This document shows positions 1-6,385 of a DNA stretch of 10,408 nt, in pieces; the first letter of the stretch is position 1, and each line of letters begins with the position of its first letter. The stretch covers positions 1-10,408 of the forward strand of contig UQJE01000085.1 in the NCBI GenBank assembly GCA_900541345.1, written 5' to 3'. Source of the stretch: an uncultured Blautia sp. (GTDB lineage Bacteria > Bacillota > Clostridia > Lachnospirales > Lachnospiraceae). The translations under genes and the position numbers were made by a program. The notes beneath the pieces are model-generated. The model saw nothing but the letters and a program-made list of their open reading frames with translations. It ran no database searches and was not told where the DNA came from.

Positions 1-266
1 CCATCGATGTCAAAGAAGTGCGTCTTTCCCCGAACATTGATACAAATGACTTAATGACAAAGGTAAATGCGGCTAGAAAGTTCCTCACAAAAGGAGACAG
101 AGTGAAGGTGACTCTCCGCTTCCGCGGAAGAGAGATGGCACATATGGCAAGCAGTAAGCATGTTCTGGATGATTTTGCAGAGCATTTGTCTGATATTGCA
201 ACAGTTGAGAAGGCGCCTAAGGTGGAAGGCCGCAGCATGACAATGTTTTTAAGTGAAAAACGCTAA
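1..266 (+). CDS. infC: Translation initiation factor IF-3, C-terminal part (5' end outside window)
   Basis: This is the 3' part of infC. The reading frame is open from base 3 (I-D-V-K-E-V-R-L-S) to the TAA at 264-266, so the gene begins before the window; the GTG at 18 is an internal valine, not a start. The visible residues form the IF-3 C-terminal domain, with the family-typical stretches LSPNIDTNDL, VKVTLRFRGREMAH and the end VEGRSMTMFLSEKR. This domain binds the 30S platform near the P site and gives IF-3 its anti-association and start-codon-proofreading activity. The gene leads the conserved infC-rpmI-rplT ribosomal operon. Any L20-responsive leader of the Bacillus type would lie upstream of infC and so is not visible. 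Identification is secure; only the N-terminal domain and linker are missing because of the window edge. Confidence 0.97.
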   Translation, partial: IDVKEVRLSPNIDTNDLMTKVNAARKFLTKGDRVKVTLRFRGREMAHMASSKHVLDDFAEHLSDIATVEKAPKVEGRSMTMFLSEKR

Positions 267-350
267 CATAAATGTTACAGCCATGTCATACAGCCGTGTG
301 GCAGGATATAGCATGAATAAAGAAGTACACAAATCAAGGAGGAAATAACA

Positions 351-548
351 ATGCCAAAAATTAAAACTTGTAGAGCAGCAGCAAAGCGCTTCAAAAAAAC
401 AGGTACAGGAAAATTAGTGAGAAATAAAGCTTATAAGAGCCATATCTTAACAAAAAAATCTCAGAAGAGAAAGAGAAATTTAAGAAAATCTACTGTTGTT
501 GATTCTACAAATGTTAAGAGCATGAAGAAAGCATTACCATATTTATAA
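351..548 (+). CDS. rpmI: 50S ribosomal protein L35
   Basis: The product is 65 residues, the usual length for bL35, and is highly basic. It starts MPKIKT and contains the family signature AAAKRFKKTGTGKL (residues 9-22), followed by a lysine/arginine-rich stretch (KKSQKRKRNLRK, 35-46). L35 is a small structural protein of the large ribosomal subunit. A strong ribosome binding site (AAGGAGG, ending about 8 bases before the ATG) fixes the start. It lies 84 bases downstream of infC and 35 bases upstream of rplT, with no terminator between them, so the three genes are almost certainly cotranscribed. The Cys at residue 7 replaces the His often found there; this is common among Clostridia L35 proteins as far as I recall. 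Confidence 0.97.
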   Translation: MPKIKTCRAAAKRFKKTGTGKLVRNKAYKSHILTKKSQKRKRNLRKSTVVDSTNVKSMKKALPYL

Positions 549-583
549 GATATAGAAGAAGACGAACAGGAGGAAATTAGGAA

Positions 584-940
584 ATGGCAAGAATTAAAGG
601 CGGATTAAACGCAAAAAAAAGACACAACCGTACATTAAAACTGGCAAAAGGTTATAGAGGATCTCGTTCCAAACAGTATAGAATCGCAAAACAGTCTGTA
701 ATGAGAGCACTTGCAAGCTCCTACGCAGGCAGAAAGCAGAAAAAACGTCAGTTCAGACAGCTCTGGATCGCACGTATCAACGCTGCTGCAAGAATGAACG
801 GATTATCCTACAGCAAAATGATGCACGGCCTTAAAGTTGCAAACATCGACATCAACAGAAAGATGCTTGCAGAGATGGCTGTAAATGACGCTGCCGGTTT
901 CACAGCTCTTGCAGAAATCGCAAAGAAAGCAATTGCTTAA
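584..940 (+). CDS. rplT: 50S ribosomal protein L20
   Basis: The product is 118 residues, the normal length for bL20. It begins MARIKGGLNAKKRHNRTLKLAKGY, the family signature, continues with the helical, Arg/Lys-rich N-terminal extension (residues 1-60), and ends in the globular C-terminal domain with RQLWIARINAAARMNGLSYS (about 59-78). L20 is essential for early assembly of the 50S subunit through 23S rRNA and, in several bacteria, represses its own operon by binding the mRNA. The AGGAGG sequence about 8 bases upstream of the ATG supports the start. It is the last gene of the operon: a strong intrinsic terminator follows within 25 bases of the stop. Confidence 0.98.
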   Translation: MARIKGGLNAKKRHNRTLKLAKGYRGSRSKQYRIAKQSVMRALASSYAGRKQKKRQFRQLWIARINAAARMNGLSYSKMMHGLKVANIDINRKMLAEMAVNDAAGFTALAEIAKKAIA

Positions 941-962
941 TTGAAAGATATGAAATATACAG

Positions 963-1010
963 TACTGCACCATCAAAACAGTTTTCGTTTTGAGGGTGCA
1001 GTATTTTTTT
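963..1010 (+). terminator. Intrinsic terminator of the infC-rpmI-rplT operon
   Basis: The arm at 963-979 (starting TACTGCACC) pairs with 987-1003 (ending GGTGCAGTA): 17 positions with a single A/G mismatch at 972/994. The loop is 7 bases (980-986), and a run of seven T follows at 1004-1010. It begins 22 bases after the rplT stop. This is a textbook rho-independent terminator for the ribosomal operon. Confidence 0.95.
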
Positions 1011-1031
1011 GATTAATTCCGGAAGAGGTCA

Positions 1032-1040
1032 TGTTATTAT
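1032..1040 (+). promoter_or_regulatory. Possible extended -10 promoter for the deacetylase gene
   Basis: The bases TG-T-TATTAT form an extended -10 element (TGn plus a five-of-six -10 match). It lies about 80 bases before the deacetylase start and just beyond the rplT terminator. There is no convincing -35 at the right spacing. Since the terminator isolates the deacetylase gene from the ribosomal operon, some promoter must lie in 1011-1121, and this is the best candidate I see. Confidence 0.35.
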
Positions 1041-1121
1041 ACATCTAGCGACAACAGCCTTTCTCTTCTTTTTTTGACAGTGTGCACATATATTGTGGAG
1101 AGAATGTAAAAGAGTTTTGTC

Positions 1122-1805
1122 ATGAAAAAAATAAGAACTTTTGCCGTCACTCTTTCCTGGGTGTTCCTTCTTTTGGTGTTTTTTTTGTTCCTGAGGCAAA
1201 ATAAGAGTGCGGAAGTTTTTCATGCTGTGCCGGGGAGAACTGGGCAGGAGCTTCCGAAAGTCGCGCTCACATTCGATGACGGACCCAGCCGACAATATAC
1301 GCCAAAACTTCTTGAGGGTTTGAGAGAGCGGGGAATTTTGGCTACTTTTTTTCTCACAGGAAAAAATATAGAGGGAAACGAGGAACTTGTAAGCATGATA
1401 CAGGAGGAGGGGCATTTAATCGGAAATCATACCTATAGTCATGTATGTCTGAATCAGATTTCTCAAATAAGAGCAAAAGAGGAAATTGAAAAAGCAAGCA
1501 ATAAAATATACGAGATTACAGGAGAATATCCTGTTTTCATCAGACCGCCTTTCGGGGAGTGGCGGCAGGATCTTGAACTTTCTATTGATATGCTGCCTGT
1601 TTTCTGGGATATAGACACTCTTGATTGGAAAAGTAAAAGCGTACCGGATATTTTGAAGATTGTGGAGTCGCAGATTCATGAAAATGCTATTATTTTAATG
1701 CATGATGGATATGAGACGTCGGTAGAGGCTGCATTTAAAATCATAGACTTGTTGAAAGAAAATGGGTATGAGTTTGTTACAGTTGACCGGCTTTTGATCC
1801 TGTAG
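1122..1805 (+). CDS. Membrane-anchored polysaccharide deacetylase (NodB homology domain)
   Basis: The product is 227 residues. Residues 7-24 form one hydrophobic segment after a basic start (MKKIR), which fits an uncleaved signal anchor or a signal peptide, so the catalytic domain (about 45-227) should act outside the membrane. All NodB catalytic motifs are present: TFDDGP (50-55, general base Asp52 and metal Asp53), HTYSH (103-107, metal His103 and His107), RPPFGE (141-146), DIDTLDW (163-169) and LMHD (192-195, catalytic His194). Family enzymes (CE4) remove N- or O-acetyl groups from peptidoglycan, chitooligomers or xylan. A PgdA/PdaA-like cell-wall role is the likeliest here, but the substrate cannot be read from the sequence. 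A weak SD (AAAGAG at 1108-1113) precedes the ATG. No terminator follows, so transcripts can run on into rarA. Gene-level confidence is high; substrate is unknown. Confidence 0.93.
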   Translation: MKKIRTFAVTLSWVFLLLVFFLFLRQNKSAEVFHAVPGRTGQELPKVALTFDDGPSRQYTPKLLEGLRERGILATFFLTGKNIEGNEELVSMIQEEGHLIGNHTYSHVCLNQISQIRAKEEIEKASNKIYEITGEYPVFIRPPFGEWRQDLELSIDMLPVFWDIDTLDWKSKSVPDILKIVESQIHENAIILMHDGYETSVEAAFKIIDLLKENGYEFVTVDRLLIL

Positions 1806-1811
1806 TATAAT
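1783..1811 (+). promoter_or_regulatory. Sigma-A-type promoter of rarA, straddling the end of the deacetylase gene
   Basis: TTGACC (1783-1788), a 17-base spacer and a perfect TATAAT (1806-1811) form a near-consensus promoter. The -35 box lies inside the last codons of the deacetylase gene, its TAG stop (1803-1805) is the end of the spacer, and the -10 box begins directly after it. Initiation would be expected near 1818, giving a leader of about 46 bases to the rarA ATG. Confidence 0.8.
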
Positions 1812-1863
1812 GGGAACAGATGTACGAAAATGGAAATGCTCAGTATGAAATGGAGAAATACAT

Positions 1864-3186
1864 ATGGATTTATTTGAATATGCAAAATCAAAAGCGCTTG
1901 ACAGAGAGTCACCGCTTGCCTCCAGACTGCGTCCGAAGAGACTGGAGGAAGTTGTAGGACAGCAGCATATTGTAGGAAAGGATAAGCTGCTTTATCGTGC
2001 CATTAAGGCAGATAAGCTCACCTCCGTTATTTTTTATGGTCCGCCCGGAACTGGGAAGACGACTCTTGCAAAAGTCATTGCAAATACAACAAGCGCTAAT
2101 TTTACCCAGATTAATGCTACTGTAGCCGGAAAAAAAGACATGGAAGAGGTTGTGAAGCAGGCGAAAGAGTCTCTGGGAATGTATGGCAGGAAAACCATTC
2201 TTTTTATTGACGAGATTCACAGATTTAATAAGGGGCAGCAGGATTATCTTCTTCCTTTTGTGGAAGACGGAACTTTGATTTTAATTGGAGCTACGACAGA
2301 GAATCCATATTTTGAGGTAAATGGGGCTCTCCTTTCCCGCTCCGTTATTTTTGAACTGAAATCTCTCGGAAATGAAGAAATTAAAACGTTGATCCTTAGG
2401 GCGGTGAATGACAGAGAAAAAGGAATGGGAAGTTACGAGGTTGTGATAGAGGAGGATGCTCTTGATTTTCTTGCAGATATGGCTGGCGGGGATGCAAGAT
2501 GCGCTTTAAATGCTGTGGAGCTTGCAGTCCTTACTACGCCTCGGGCAGAAGACGGAAAAATTCATCTTACTCTTCCCGTTGCAGAAGAGTGTATTCAGAA
2601 GCGCGTTGTCCGATATGATAAAAACGGAGATAACCATTACGATATTATTTCGGCATTTATTAAGAGTATGCGCGGCTCTGACCCGGATGCGGCCGTCTAT
2701 TACCTTGCAAAAATGCTGTATGCAGGAGAGGATGTAAAGTTTATTGCGAGAAGAATTATGATTCTTGCATCAGAAGATATAGGAAATGCAGATCCGCAGG
2801 CTCTTCAGGTGGCAGTAGCGGCAGCGCAGGCGGTGGAGCGCGTGGGAATGCCGGAATCTCAGATTATTCTCTCTCAGGCAGTTACATATATGGCTTGTGC
2901 GCCAAAGAGCAATTCTGCTGTAAATGCCATTTTTGCAGCTATGAATTCTGTGAAAAAAACAAAGACAACCGTGCCGTCACATCTTCAGGACGCACATTAT
3001 GGCGGTCACGATAAGCTGGGACACGGCATAGGGTATCAGTATGCCCACGATTATCCAAACCATTATGTAAAGCAGCAGTATCTTCCTTCTGAAATTCTGG
3101 GAGAACGGTTCTATGAGCCGGGGGATCTTGGATATGAAAAAGTGATAAAAGAGCATATGAAGAAAATAAAAGGGGAGGAGCTATAA
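1864..3186 (+). CDS. rarA: Replication-associated recombination protein A (AAA+ ATPase, RarA/MgsA)
   Basis: The product is 440 residues, the usual length for RarA. After the conserved N-terminus (SPLASRLRPKRLEEVVGQQH, residues 17-36) come Walker A GPPGTGKT (59-66), Walker B LFIDEIHRF (113-121), sensor 1 GATTENP (142-148) and an arginine-finger candidate in LLSR (156-159). The C-terminal half carries the RarA-specific stretches ASEDIGNADPQAL and HDYPNHYVKQQYLP. RarA is a tetrameric AAA+ protein related to clamp-loader subunits; it acts at stalled replication forks and binds SSB and DNA ends. The SD (GGAG, 1852-1855) is 8 bases before the ATG. The gene has its own promoter and converges on the DUF4364 gene, overlapping it by 6 bases at the 3' ends. 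Confidence 0.97.
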   Translation: MDLFEYAKSKALDRESPLASRLRPKRLEEVVGQQHIVGKDKLLYRAIKADKLTSVIFYGPPGTGKTTLAKVIANTTSANFTQINATVAGKKDMEEVVKQAKESLGMYGRKTILFIDEIHRFNKGQQDYLLPFVEDGTLILIGATTENPYFEVNGALLSRSVIFELKSLGNEEIKTLILRAVNDREKGMGSYEVVIEEDALDFLADMAGGDARCALNAVELAVLTTPRAEDGKIHLTLPVAEECIQKRVVRYDKNGDNHYDIISAFIKSMRGSDPDAAVYYLAKMLYAGEDVKFIARRIMILASEDIGNADPQALQVAVAAAQAVERVGMPESQIILSQAVTYMACAPKSNSAVNAIFAAMNSVKKTKTTVPSHLQDAHYGGHDKLGHGIGYQYAHDYPNHYVKQQYLPSEILGERFYEPGDLGYEKVIKEHMKKIKGEEL

Positions 3187-3205
3187 AAGCTCCTCCATTA
3201 TTTTT
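3174..3205. terminator. Bidirectional terminator embedded in the overlapping 3' ends of rarA and the DUF4364 gene
   Basis: GGAGGAGCT (3174-3182) and AGCTCCTCC (3188-3196) form a perfect 9-bp stem with a 5-base loop ATAAA. On the + strand it is followed by ATTATTTTT; on the - strand, reading out past 3174, the sequence is CCTTTTATTTTC, also T-rich. The rarA stop TAA (3184-3186) sits in the loop and the DUF4364 stop TAG (3183-3181 on the - strand) at the loop/stem border. Both convergent transcripts can end here. Confidence 0.88.
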
Positions 3206-3693
3206 GCGTAGATTTCACGGGATTTATCCGGCCAGTTCCTGCACATGGATTTTGCAGCTTCGAGATTTGGAGCAATCAGATTAATATCAAGAAGGCTCAC
3301 ATTTCGTTCAATAATACGGCAGTTCACCGCATAGCTTCCCTGGCTGTTTGTATAATAATCTGCCGGTGTTAAAATGCGCTGCTGCATTTCGTAGCCTGCT
3401 GATTTTAAGTAGTCCTTTACTTCTTTTCTGATGTCTGCAGAAAGCTCTTTTTCGAAATAGGAAAGTGTGTTTTTTCCATCTTCTGTCAGACGATAATAGG
3501 AAGTGTTGGAAATAGTGTGTTTTTCAATTAATTCTGCCTCCACAAGCTCTGAAACAGCTTCCTGGAGATGAAAATAATTGGTGTATTCCCGTTCCAGGAT
3601 AAATTCTGAAATCTGGGAGTTCGTAAGAGAGGATTCTGCGTGTTTCAGCATATACAATACAATTAATTTGTAGGTGGTAAATGGTGTTGCCAA
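3181..3693 (-). CDS. DUF4364 family protein, predicted winged-helix regulator
   Basis: The product is 170 residues and resembles the DUF4364 family of Firmicutes. The N-terminal part (about residues 5-80) reads as a winged helix: a helix with YKLIVLYMLKHAE, a recognition-type helix around LTNSQISEFILEREYTNY (23-40), and a wing near TSYYRLTEDGK (64-74). The C-terminal half is of unknown function. The start is a TTG at 3693-3691. It is supported by a very strong SD (TAAGGAGG) 9 bases upstream, and the protein beginning (PFTTYKLIVLYML) matches the family start as I recall it. That SD includes the stop codon of the upstream radical SAM gene, so the two are probably translationally coupled. The gene ends inside the shared bidirectional terminator. 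DNA binding is inferred; no target is known. Confidence 0.88.
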   Translation of the reverse strand: MATPFTTYKLIVLYMLKHAESSLTNSQISEFILEREYTNYFHLQEAVSELVEAELIEKHTISNTSYYRLTEDGKNTLSYFEKELSADIRKEVKDYLKSAGYEMQQRILTPADYYTNSQGSYAVNCRIIERNVSLLDINLIAPNLEAAKSMCRNWPDKSREIYAKIMEELL

Positions 3694-3707
3694 TTTTTAT
3701 ATCCTCC

Positions 3708-4634
3708 TTAAAAAAATTCCTTTCCCTGAAAACTGCCGCGTTCTTTCATACGATGATGAAGAAGATTTAAAACTTCCCTCTTTCTTGATGCCCATAACGG
3801 GGCAAGGAGAAGCTCTTTCGGACCGTCTCCGGTTACACGGTGAATGACAATGTGGGGATTCAGGTGTTCCAGACAGTCGATCACAAGGTCAAGATATTCT
3901 TCGCGTTCCAGAACGGAAAACAGTCTTTTTTCATAATCTGCTGCAAGGTCTGTTCCTTTCAGTACATGAAGAAGCTGAAGCTTGATTCCCTGAATATCCA
4001 TTGTGTTTAAGTAATTCATAGTGGCTAAAATCTTGTCATGGTTTTCCCCCGGAAGTCCCAGGATTGTGTGGACAATGACTTCAATATTCTCCTTCCGAAG
4101 TGCATAAACGGCTTCTTCGAAAACAGGGAGAGGGTAGCCTCTTCGGATATAAAGAGCCGTATCCTCGTGCATGGTCTGAAGTCCAAGTTCCACCCAGACA
4201 GGTTTCTGCCTGTTTAATCGGGAGAGAAGGGCAATTACCTCGTCACCCAGACAGTCTGGTCGTGTTCCAATAGACACTCCAAGAATATCCGGGTGGGAAA
4301 TTGCCTCTGTGAAAATTTTTTCCAGATATTCCACGGGAGCGTAAGTGTTTGTATACGCCTGGAAATAGGCGATATATTTGTGAATAGGCCGCTTTTCGGA
4401 AATCATGGTAATCTGGCTTTCAATCTGCTCTGTTATGGAGAGAGAAGAAGAGGCTGCAAAATCGCCGCTCCCGCCTGCGCTGCAGAAAATACAGCCGCCG
4501 GTTCCCACTTTTCCGTCACGGTTTGGACAGGACATTCCTCCGTTTAAGGTGACTTTATAAACTTTTTCTCCAAAACGCTCTTTCAACATATAGTCGAGAG
4601 AGTGATACGGTTTTCCATTCCAGTTTTTTATCAT
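3708..4634 (-). CDS. TIGR01212 family radical SAM protein (YhcC/YtqA-like; MnmL candidate)
   Basis: The product is 308 residues, normal for the family. The iron-sulfur cysteines are Cys36, Cys48 and Cys51 (C-x11-C-x2-C), the wide-spaced signature of the TIGR01212/Elp3-like group rather than the common CxxxCxxC. Other family landmarks are YFQAYTNTYAP (90-100), SIGTRPDCL (121-129), ELGLQTMHEDT (149-159) and HTILGLPGE (189-197). Family members bind a [4Fe-4S] cluster and S-adenosylmethionine. The Bacillus homologue YtqA (MnmL) has been linked to formation of mnm5s2U at the tRNA wobble position, usually next to the methylase MnmM/YtqB. No MnmM is visible here, so the tRNA role is inference. The ATG overlaps the TGA stop of the YesL gene (ATGA), which implies coupled translation. 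Confidence 0.93.
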   Translation of the reverse strand: MIKNWNGKPYHSLDYMLKERFGEKVYKVTLNGGMSCPNRDGKVGTGGCIFCSAGGSGDFAASSSLSITEQIESQITMISEKRPIHKYIAYFQAYTNTYAPVEYLEKIFTEAISHPDILGVSIGTRPDCLGDEVIALLSRLNRQKPVWVELGLQTMHEDTALYIRRGYPLPVFEEAVYALRKENIEVIVHTILGLPGENHDKILATMNYLNTMDIQGIKLQLLHVLKGTDLAADYEKRLFSVLEREEYLDLVIDCLEHLNPHIVIHRVTGDGPKELLLAPLWASRKREVLNLLHHRMKERGSFQGKEFF

Positions 4635-5344
4635 AAAGAAGCATCCTCTGTGTCAGGAAGTTCTTTTGTTTCTTCTTCCATATGCCATTCTCCGTCGACA
4701 GATTCTTCTTTTTCTTCTTCCGGCATGTATTTATCAAATATTTTTACAAAGAAGAAGGAATTAATATAGGCAATTACCGCTGCTCCCATTAAGATAAAAA
4801 GCATGATCAGGAAGGACTGTACCCGAAAGCTTGGAATAAAGAGAATAGCAAACGGGAGAAGGCTTATTACGATCATTAAAATACTGTATGGAAGATGACG
4901 GATAGACATCAGGAAAGCGTTTATAAAAGTATGTTTGATGGTATTGTAAAATTTGGCAAGTACAGGATAAATATATAAGTAAATTAACATACTCATGAAC
5001 AGAAGTACAAGGAATATGTAGAGGAGTACCTTATATACGGTTCCTTCCATGCCCCGAACAAGCGAAATATCAAGAGAAAGCATAGTAAATGCAGCCAGTA
5101 CAATGATATTGATGATAATGCCCTGTTTTAAGTTTTCTTTAAATGAATGGAAGAATCCTTTTACGATGTAAGATTCTTCGTTACGTACCATTTTCATAGT
5201 CACGTAAAACATGGCGGTGATGGCAGGACCGATGGTTACAATTGGAATGCAGCAGACAATACATAAGAGATTCAGGATAATAAGGTCTGCGATTCTTCCC
5301 ATAAAGGTGAAGAACTTATTATCCATATTGAAAATGCGATTCAT
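4631..5344 (-). CDS. YesL family membrane protein (DUF624)
   Basis: The product is 237 residues when started at the ATG at 5344-5342, where a clear SD (AAAGGAG) sits 9 bases upstream. The frame stays open further upstream (to 5485), but that extension is not membrane-like and would cover the promoter. The protein has about five hydrophobic segments (roughly 18-38, 75-93, 106-128, 152-172, 176-198) and the family stretch CIPIVTIGPAITAMFY (32-47). It ends in a strongly acidic cytoplasmic-looking tail (209-237). YesL/DUF624 proteins are integral membrane proteins of unknown function, often found near carbohydrate-uptake genes in Firmicutes. Here the protein instead heads an operon with a radical SAM enzyme and DUF4364, so a sugar link is not supported by these neighbours. 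Confidence 0.88.
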   Translation of the reverse strand: MNRIFNMDNKFFTFMGRIADLIILNLLCIVCCIPIVTIGPAITAMFYVTMKMVRNEESYIVKGFFHSFKENLKQGIIINIIVLAAFTMLSLDISLVRGMEGTVYKVLLYIFLVLLFMSMLIYLYIYPVLAKFYNTIKHTFINAFLMSIRHLPYSILMIVISLLPFAILFIPSFRVQSFLIMLFILMGAAVIAYINSFFFVKIFDKYMPEEEKEESVDGEWHMEEETKELPDTEDASL

Positions 5345-5390
5345 AAGTTTTAACTCCTTTTGTGTGAAATTTCTTAACAGATTACCTTTA

Positions 5391-5419
5391 AGTATACCGA
5401 ATATGGAAGAAAAAAGCAA
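5391..5419 (-). promoter_or_regulatory. Likely promoter of the YesL / radical SAM / DUF4364 operon
   Basis: Read on the - strand: TTGCTT (5419-5414), a 17-base spacer, then TATACT (5396-5391). The -10 box matches the consensus at five of six positions; the -35 box is weak (three of six). It would give a leader of about 40 bases before the ATG at 5344. Confidence 0.55.
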
Positions 5420-5478
5420 ACTGAAAATCTTCGTATCTTCTGGAGTGCTATCTGCAAAATAAGGTTCTGTAAAATTTC

Positions 5479-5507
5479 TGTACAATCGCGGGGAAACATC
5501 GTATAAT
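5479..5507 (+). promoter_or_regulatory. Promoter of the PHP phosphoesterase gene
   Basis: TGTACA (5479-5484, four of six matches to TTGACA), a 17-base spacer, and a perfect TATAAT (5502-5507). Initiation near 5514 would leave a leader of about 41 bases. It is divergent from the YesL promoter, with the two -35 boxes about 60 bases apart. Confidence 0.7.
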
Positions 5508-5554
5508 CATTTTGATAACGAAGGGAGATTCCCACGGAAAGGAAATGAAAAATT

Positions 5555-6277
5555 ATGAGTTACGAATACGTTCTTGATTTACATACACACACGATCGCAA
5601 GCGGACACGCTTATAATACGTTAAGGGAAATGGCAAAGGCGGCGTCAGACAAAGGGCTTTCTGTTCTTGGAATTACAGAACATGCGCCGAAGATGCCGGG
5701 GACATGTCACAGCTTTTATTTTCATAATTTAAAGACAGTTCCAAGAGAGCTTTACGGGATCCGGCTGCTTTTAGGTTCTGAAGTTAATATTATGGATTTT
5801 GAAGGAAATATTGATCTGGAAGAGCGGGATTTAAAAGGTATGGACATTATTATTGCAAGCCTCCATACACCTTGTATTAAGCCGGGAAGCATCAAAGAAA
5901 ACACAACGGCATACTTAAAAGTAATGGAAAATCCATATGTGAATATTATCGGACACCCGGATGATGGAAGGTATCCGGTAGATTACCGTGCGCTTGTGGA
6001 AGGCGCGAAAGAGAAGGGAAAGGTTCTGGAGCTTAATAACCATTCTCTGGATCCGAAATGCTTCCGAAGAGACGCAAGGGAAAATGATTTAAAAATGCTG
6101 GAACTTTGTAAGGAGTACGCAGTTCCCGTTATTATGGGAAGTGATGCACATTTTGACACTCTCATCGGAGAATTTTCTATGGCAAGAGAACTGCTGGAGG
6201 AAGTGGATTTTCCGGAAGAATTGGTACTTAACAGAAGCGTAGAGGCTCTGCAAGGTCACGTAAATGTGAAGTTATAA
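5555..6277 (+). CDS. PHP domain phosphoesterase, YcdX-like
   Basis: The product is 240 residues, matching the length of YcdX-type PHP proteins. All nine metal ligands expected for the trinuclear site are visible in order: His10 and His12 (DLHTHT), His18 (SGHAYNT), His43 (TEHAP), Glu76 (GSEVN), His104 (SLHTP), His134 (GHPDD), Asp197 and His199 (GSDAH). The spacing follows that of E. coli YcdX, so an active phosphatase in the cytoplasm is likely; the physiological substrate is not known for this branch. Histidinol phosphatases of the PHP type are related but usually longer, and no his genes lie nearby. The SD is modest (AAAGGA about 11 bases before the ATG). The gene is monocistronic or read through into the TrpR-like gene, since only a weak hairpin follows. 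Confidence 0.93.
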   Translation: MSYEYVLDLHTHTIASGHAYNTLREMAKAASDKGLSVLGITEHAPKMPGTCHSFYFHNLKTVPRELYGIRLLLGSEVNIMDFEGNIDLEERDLKGMDIIIASLHTPCIKPGSIKENTTAYLKVMENPYVNIIGHPDDGRYPVDYRALVEGAKEKGKVLELNNHSLDPKCFRRDARENDLKMLELCKEYAVPVIMGSDAHFDTLIGEFSMARELLEEVDFPEELVLNRSVEALQGHVNVKL

Positions 6278-6315
6278 AAGTTTTGTAAGAATTTTCGTTC
6301 TTTTTTGAAAAACAC

Positions 6316-6344
6316 TTGCTTATCATGTTTTAACGTGTTAAAAT
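6316..6344 (+). promoter_or_regulatory. Promoter of the TrpR-like regulator gene (extended -10)
   Basis: TTGCTT (6316-6321), a 17-base spacer and TAAAAT (6339-6344), with a TG one base before the -10 box (6336-6337). Initiation near 6351 leaves a short leader to the ATG at 6386. Confidence 0.75.
6328..6343. promoter_or_regulatory. Perfect inverted repeat over the -10 box: candidate operator
   Basis: TTTTAAC (6328-6334) and GTTAAAA (6337-6343) are exact reverse complements separated by GT. The right half covers most of the -10 box of the TrpR-like gene. A homodimeric HTH protein bound here would block transcription, and autoregulation by the downstream TrpR-like product is the simplest idea. 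The element could not act as a terminator: it is AT-rich and lies in the promoter. Confidence 0.5.
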
Positions 6345-6385
6345 AATAATATATTAATTGGATGTTATTTCAAAGGAGTATGAAT

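Noticed and set aside
1074..1079. Perfect TTGACA upstream of the deacetylase gene
   Set aside because: No -10-like hexamer lies 16-18 bases downstream (the bases there are GGAGAG-like), so it is not counted as a promoter.
1029..2220. Several - strand open frames opposite the deacetylase and rarA genes
   Set aside because: They are antisense shadows of two genes with complete catalytic motifs and have low-complexity, non-protein-like composition.
5345..5485. N-terminal extension of the YesL protein by 47 residues
   Set aside because: It has no SD, would run through the predicted promoter, and the family begins near the internal methionine that has a clear SD.
6287..6310. Possible terminator after the PHP gene (AAGAA-loop-TTCTT followed by T run)
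   Set aside because: The stem is only 5 bp with a single G-C pair, too weak to call with confidence.
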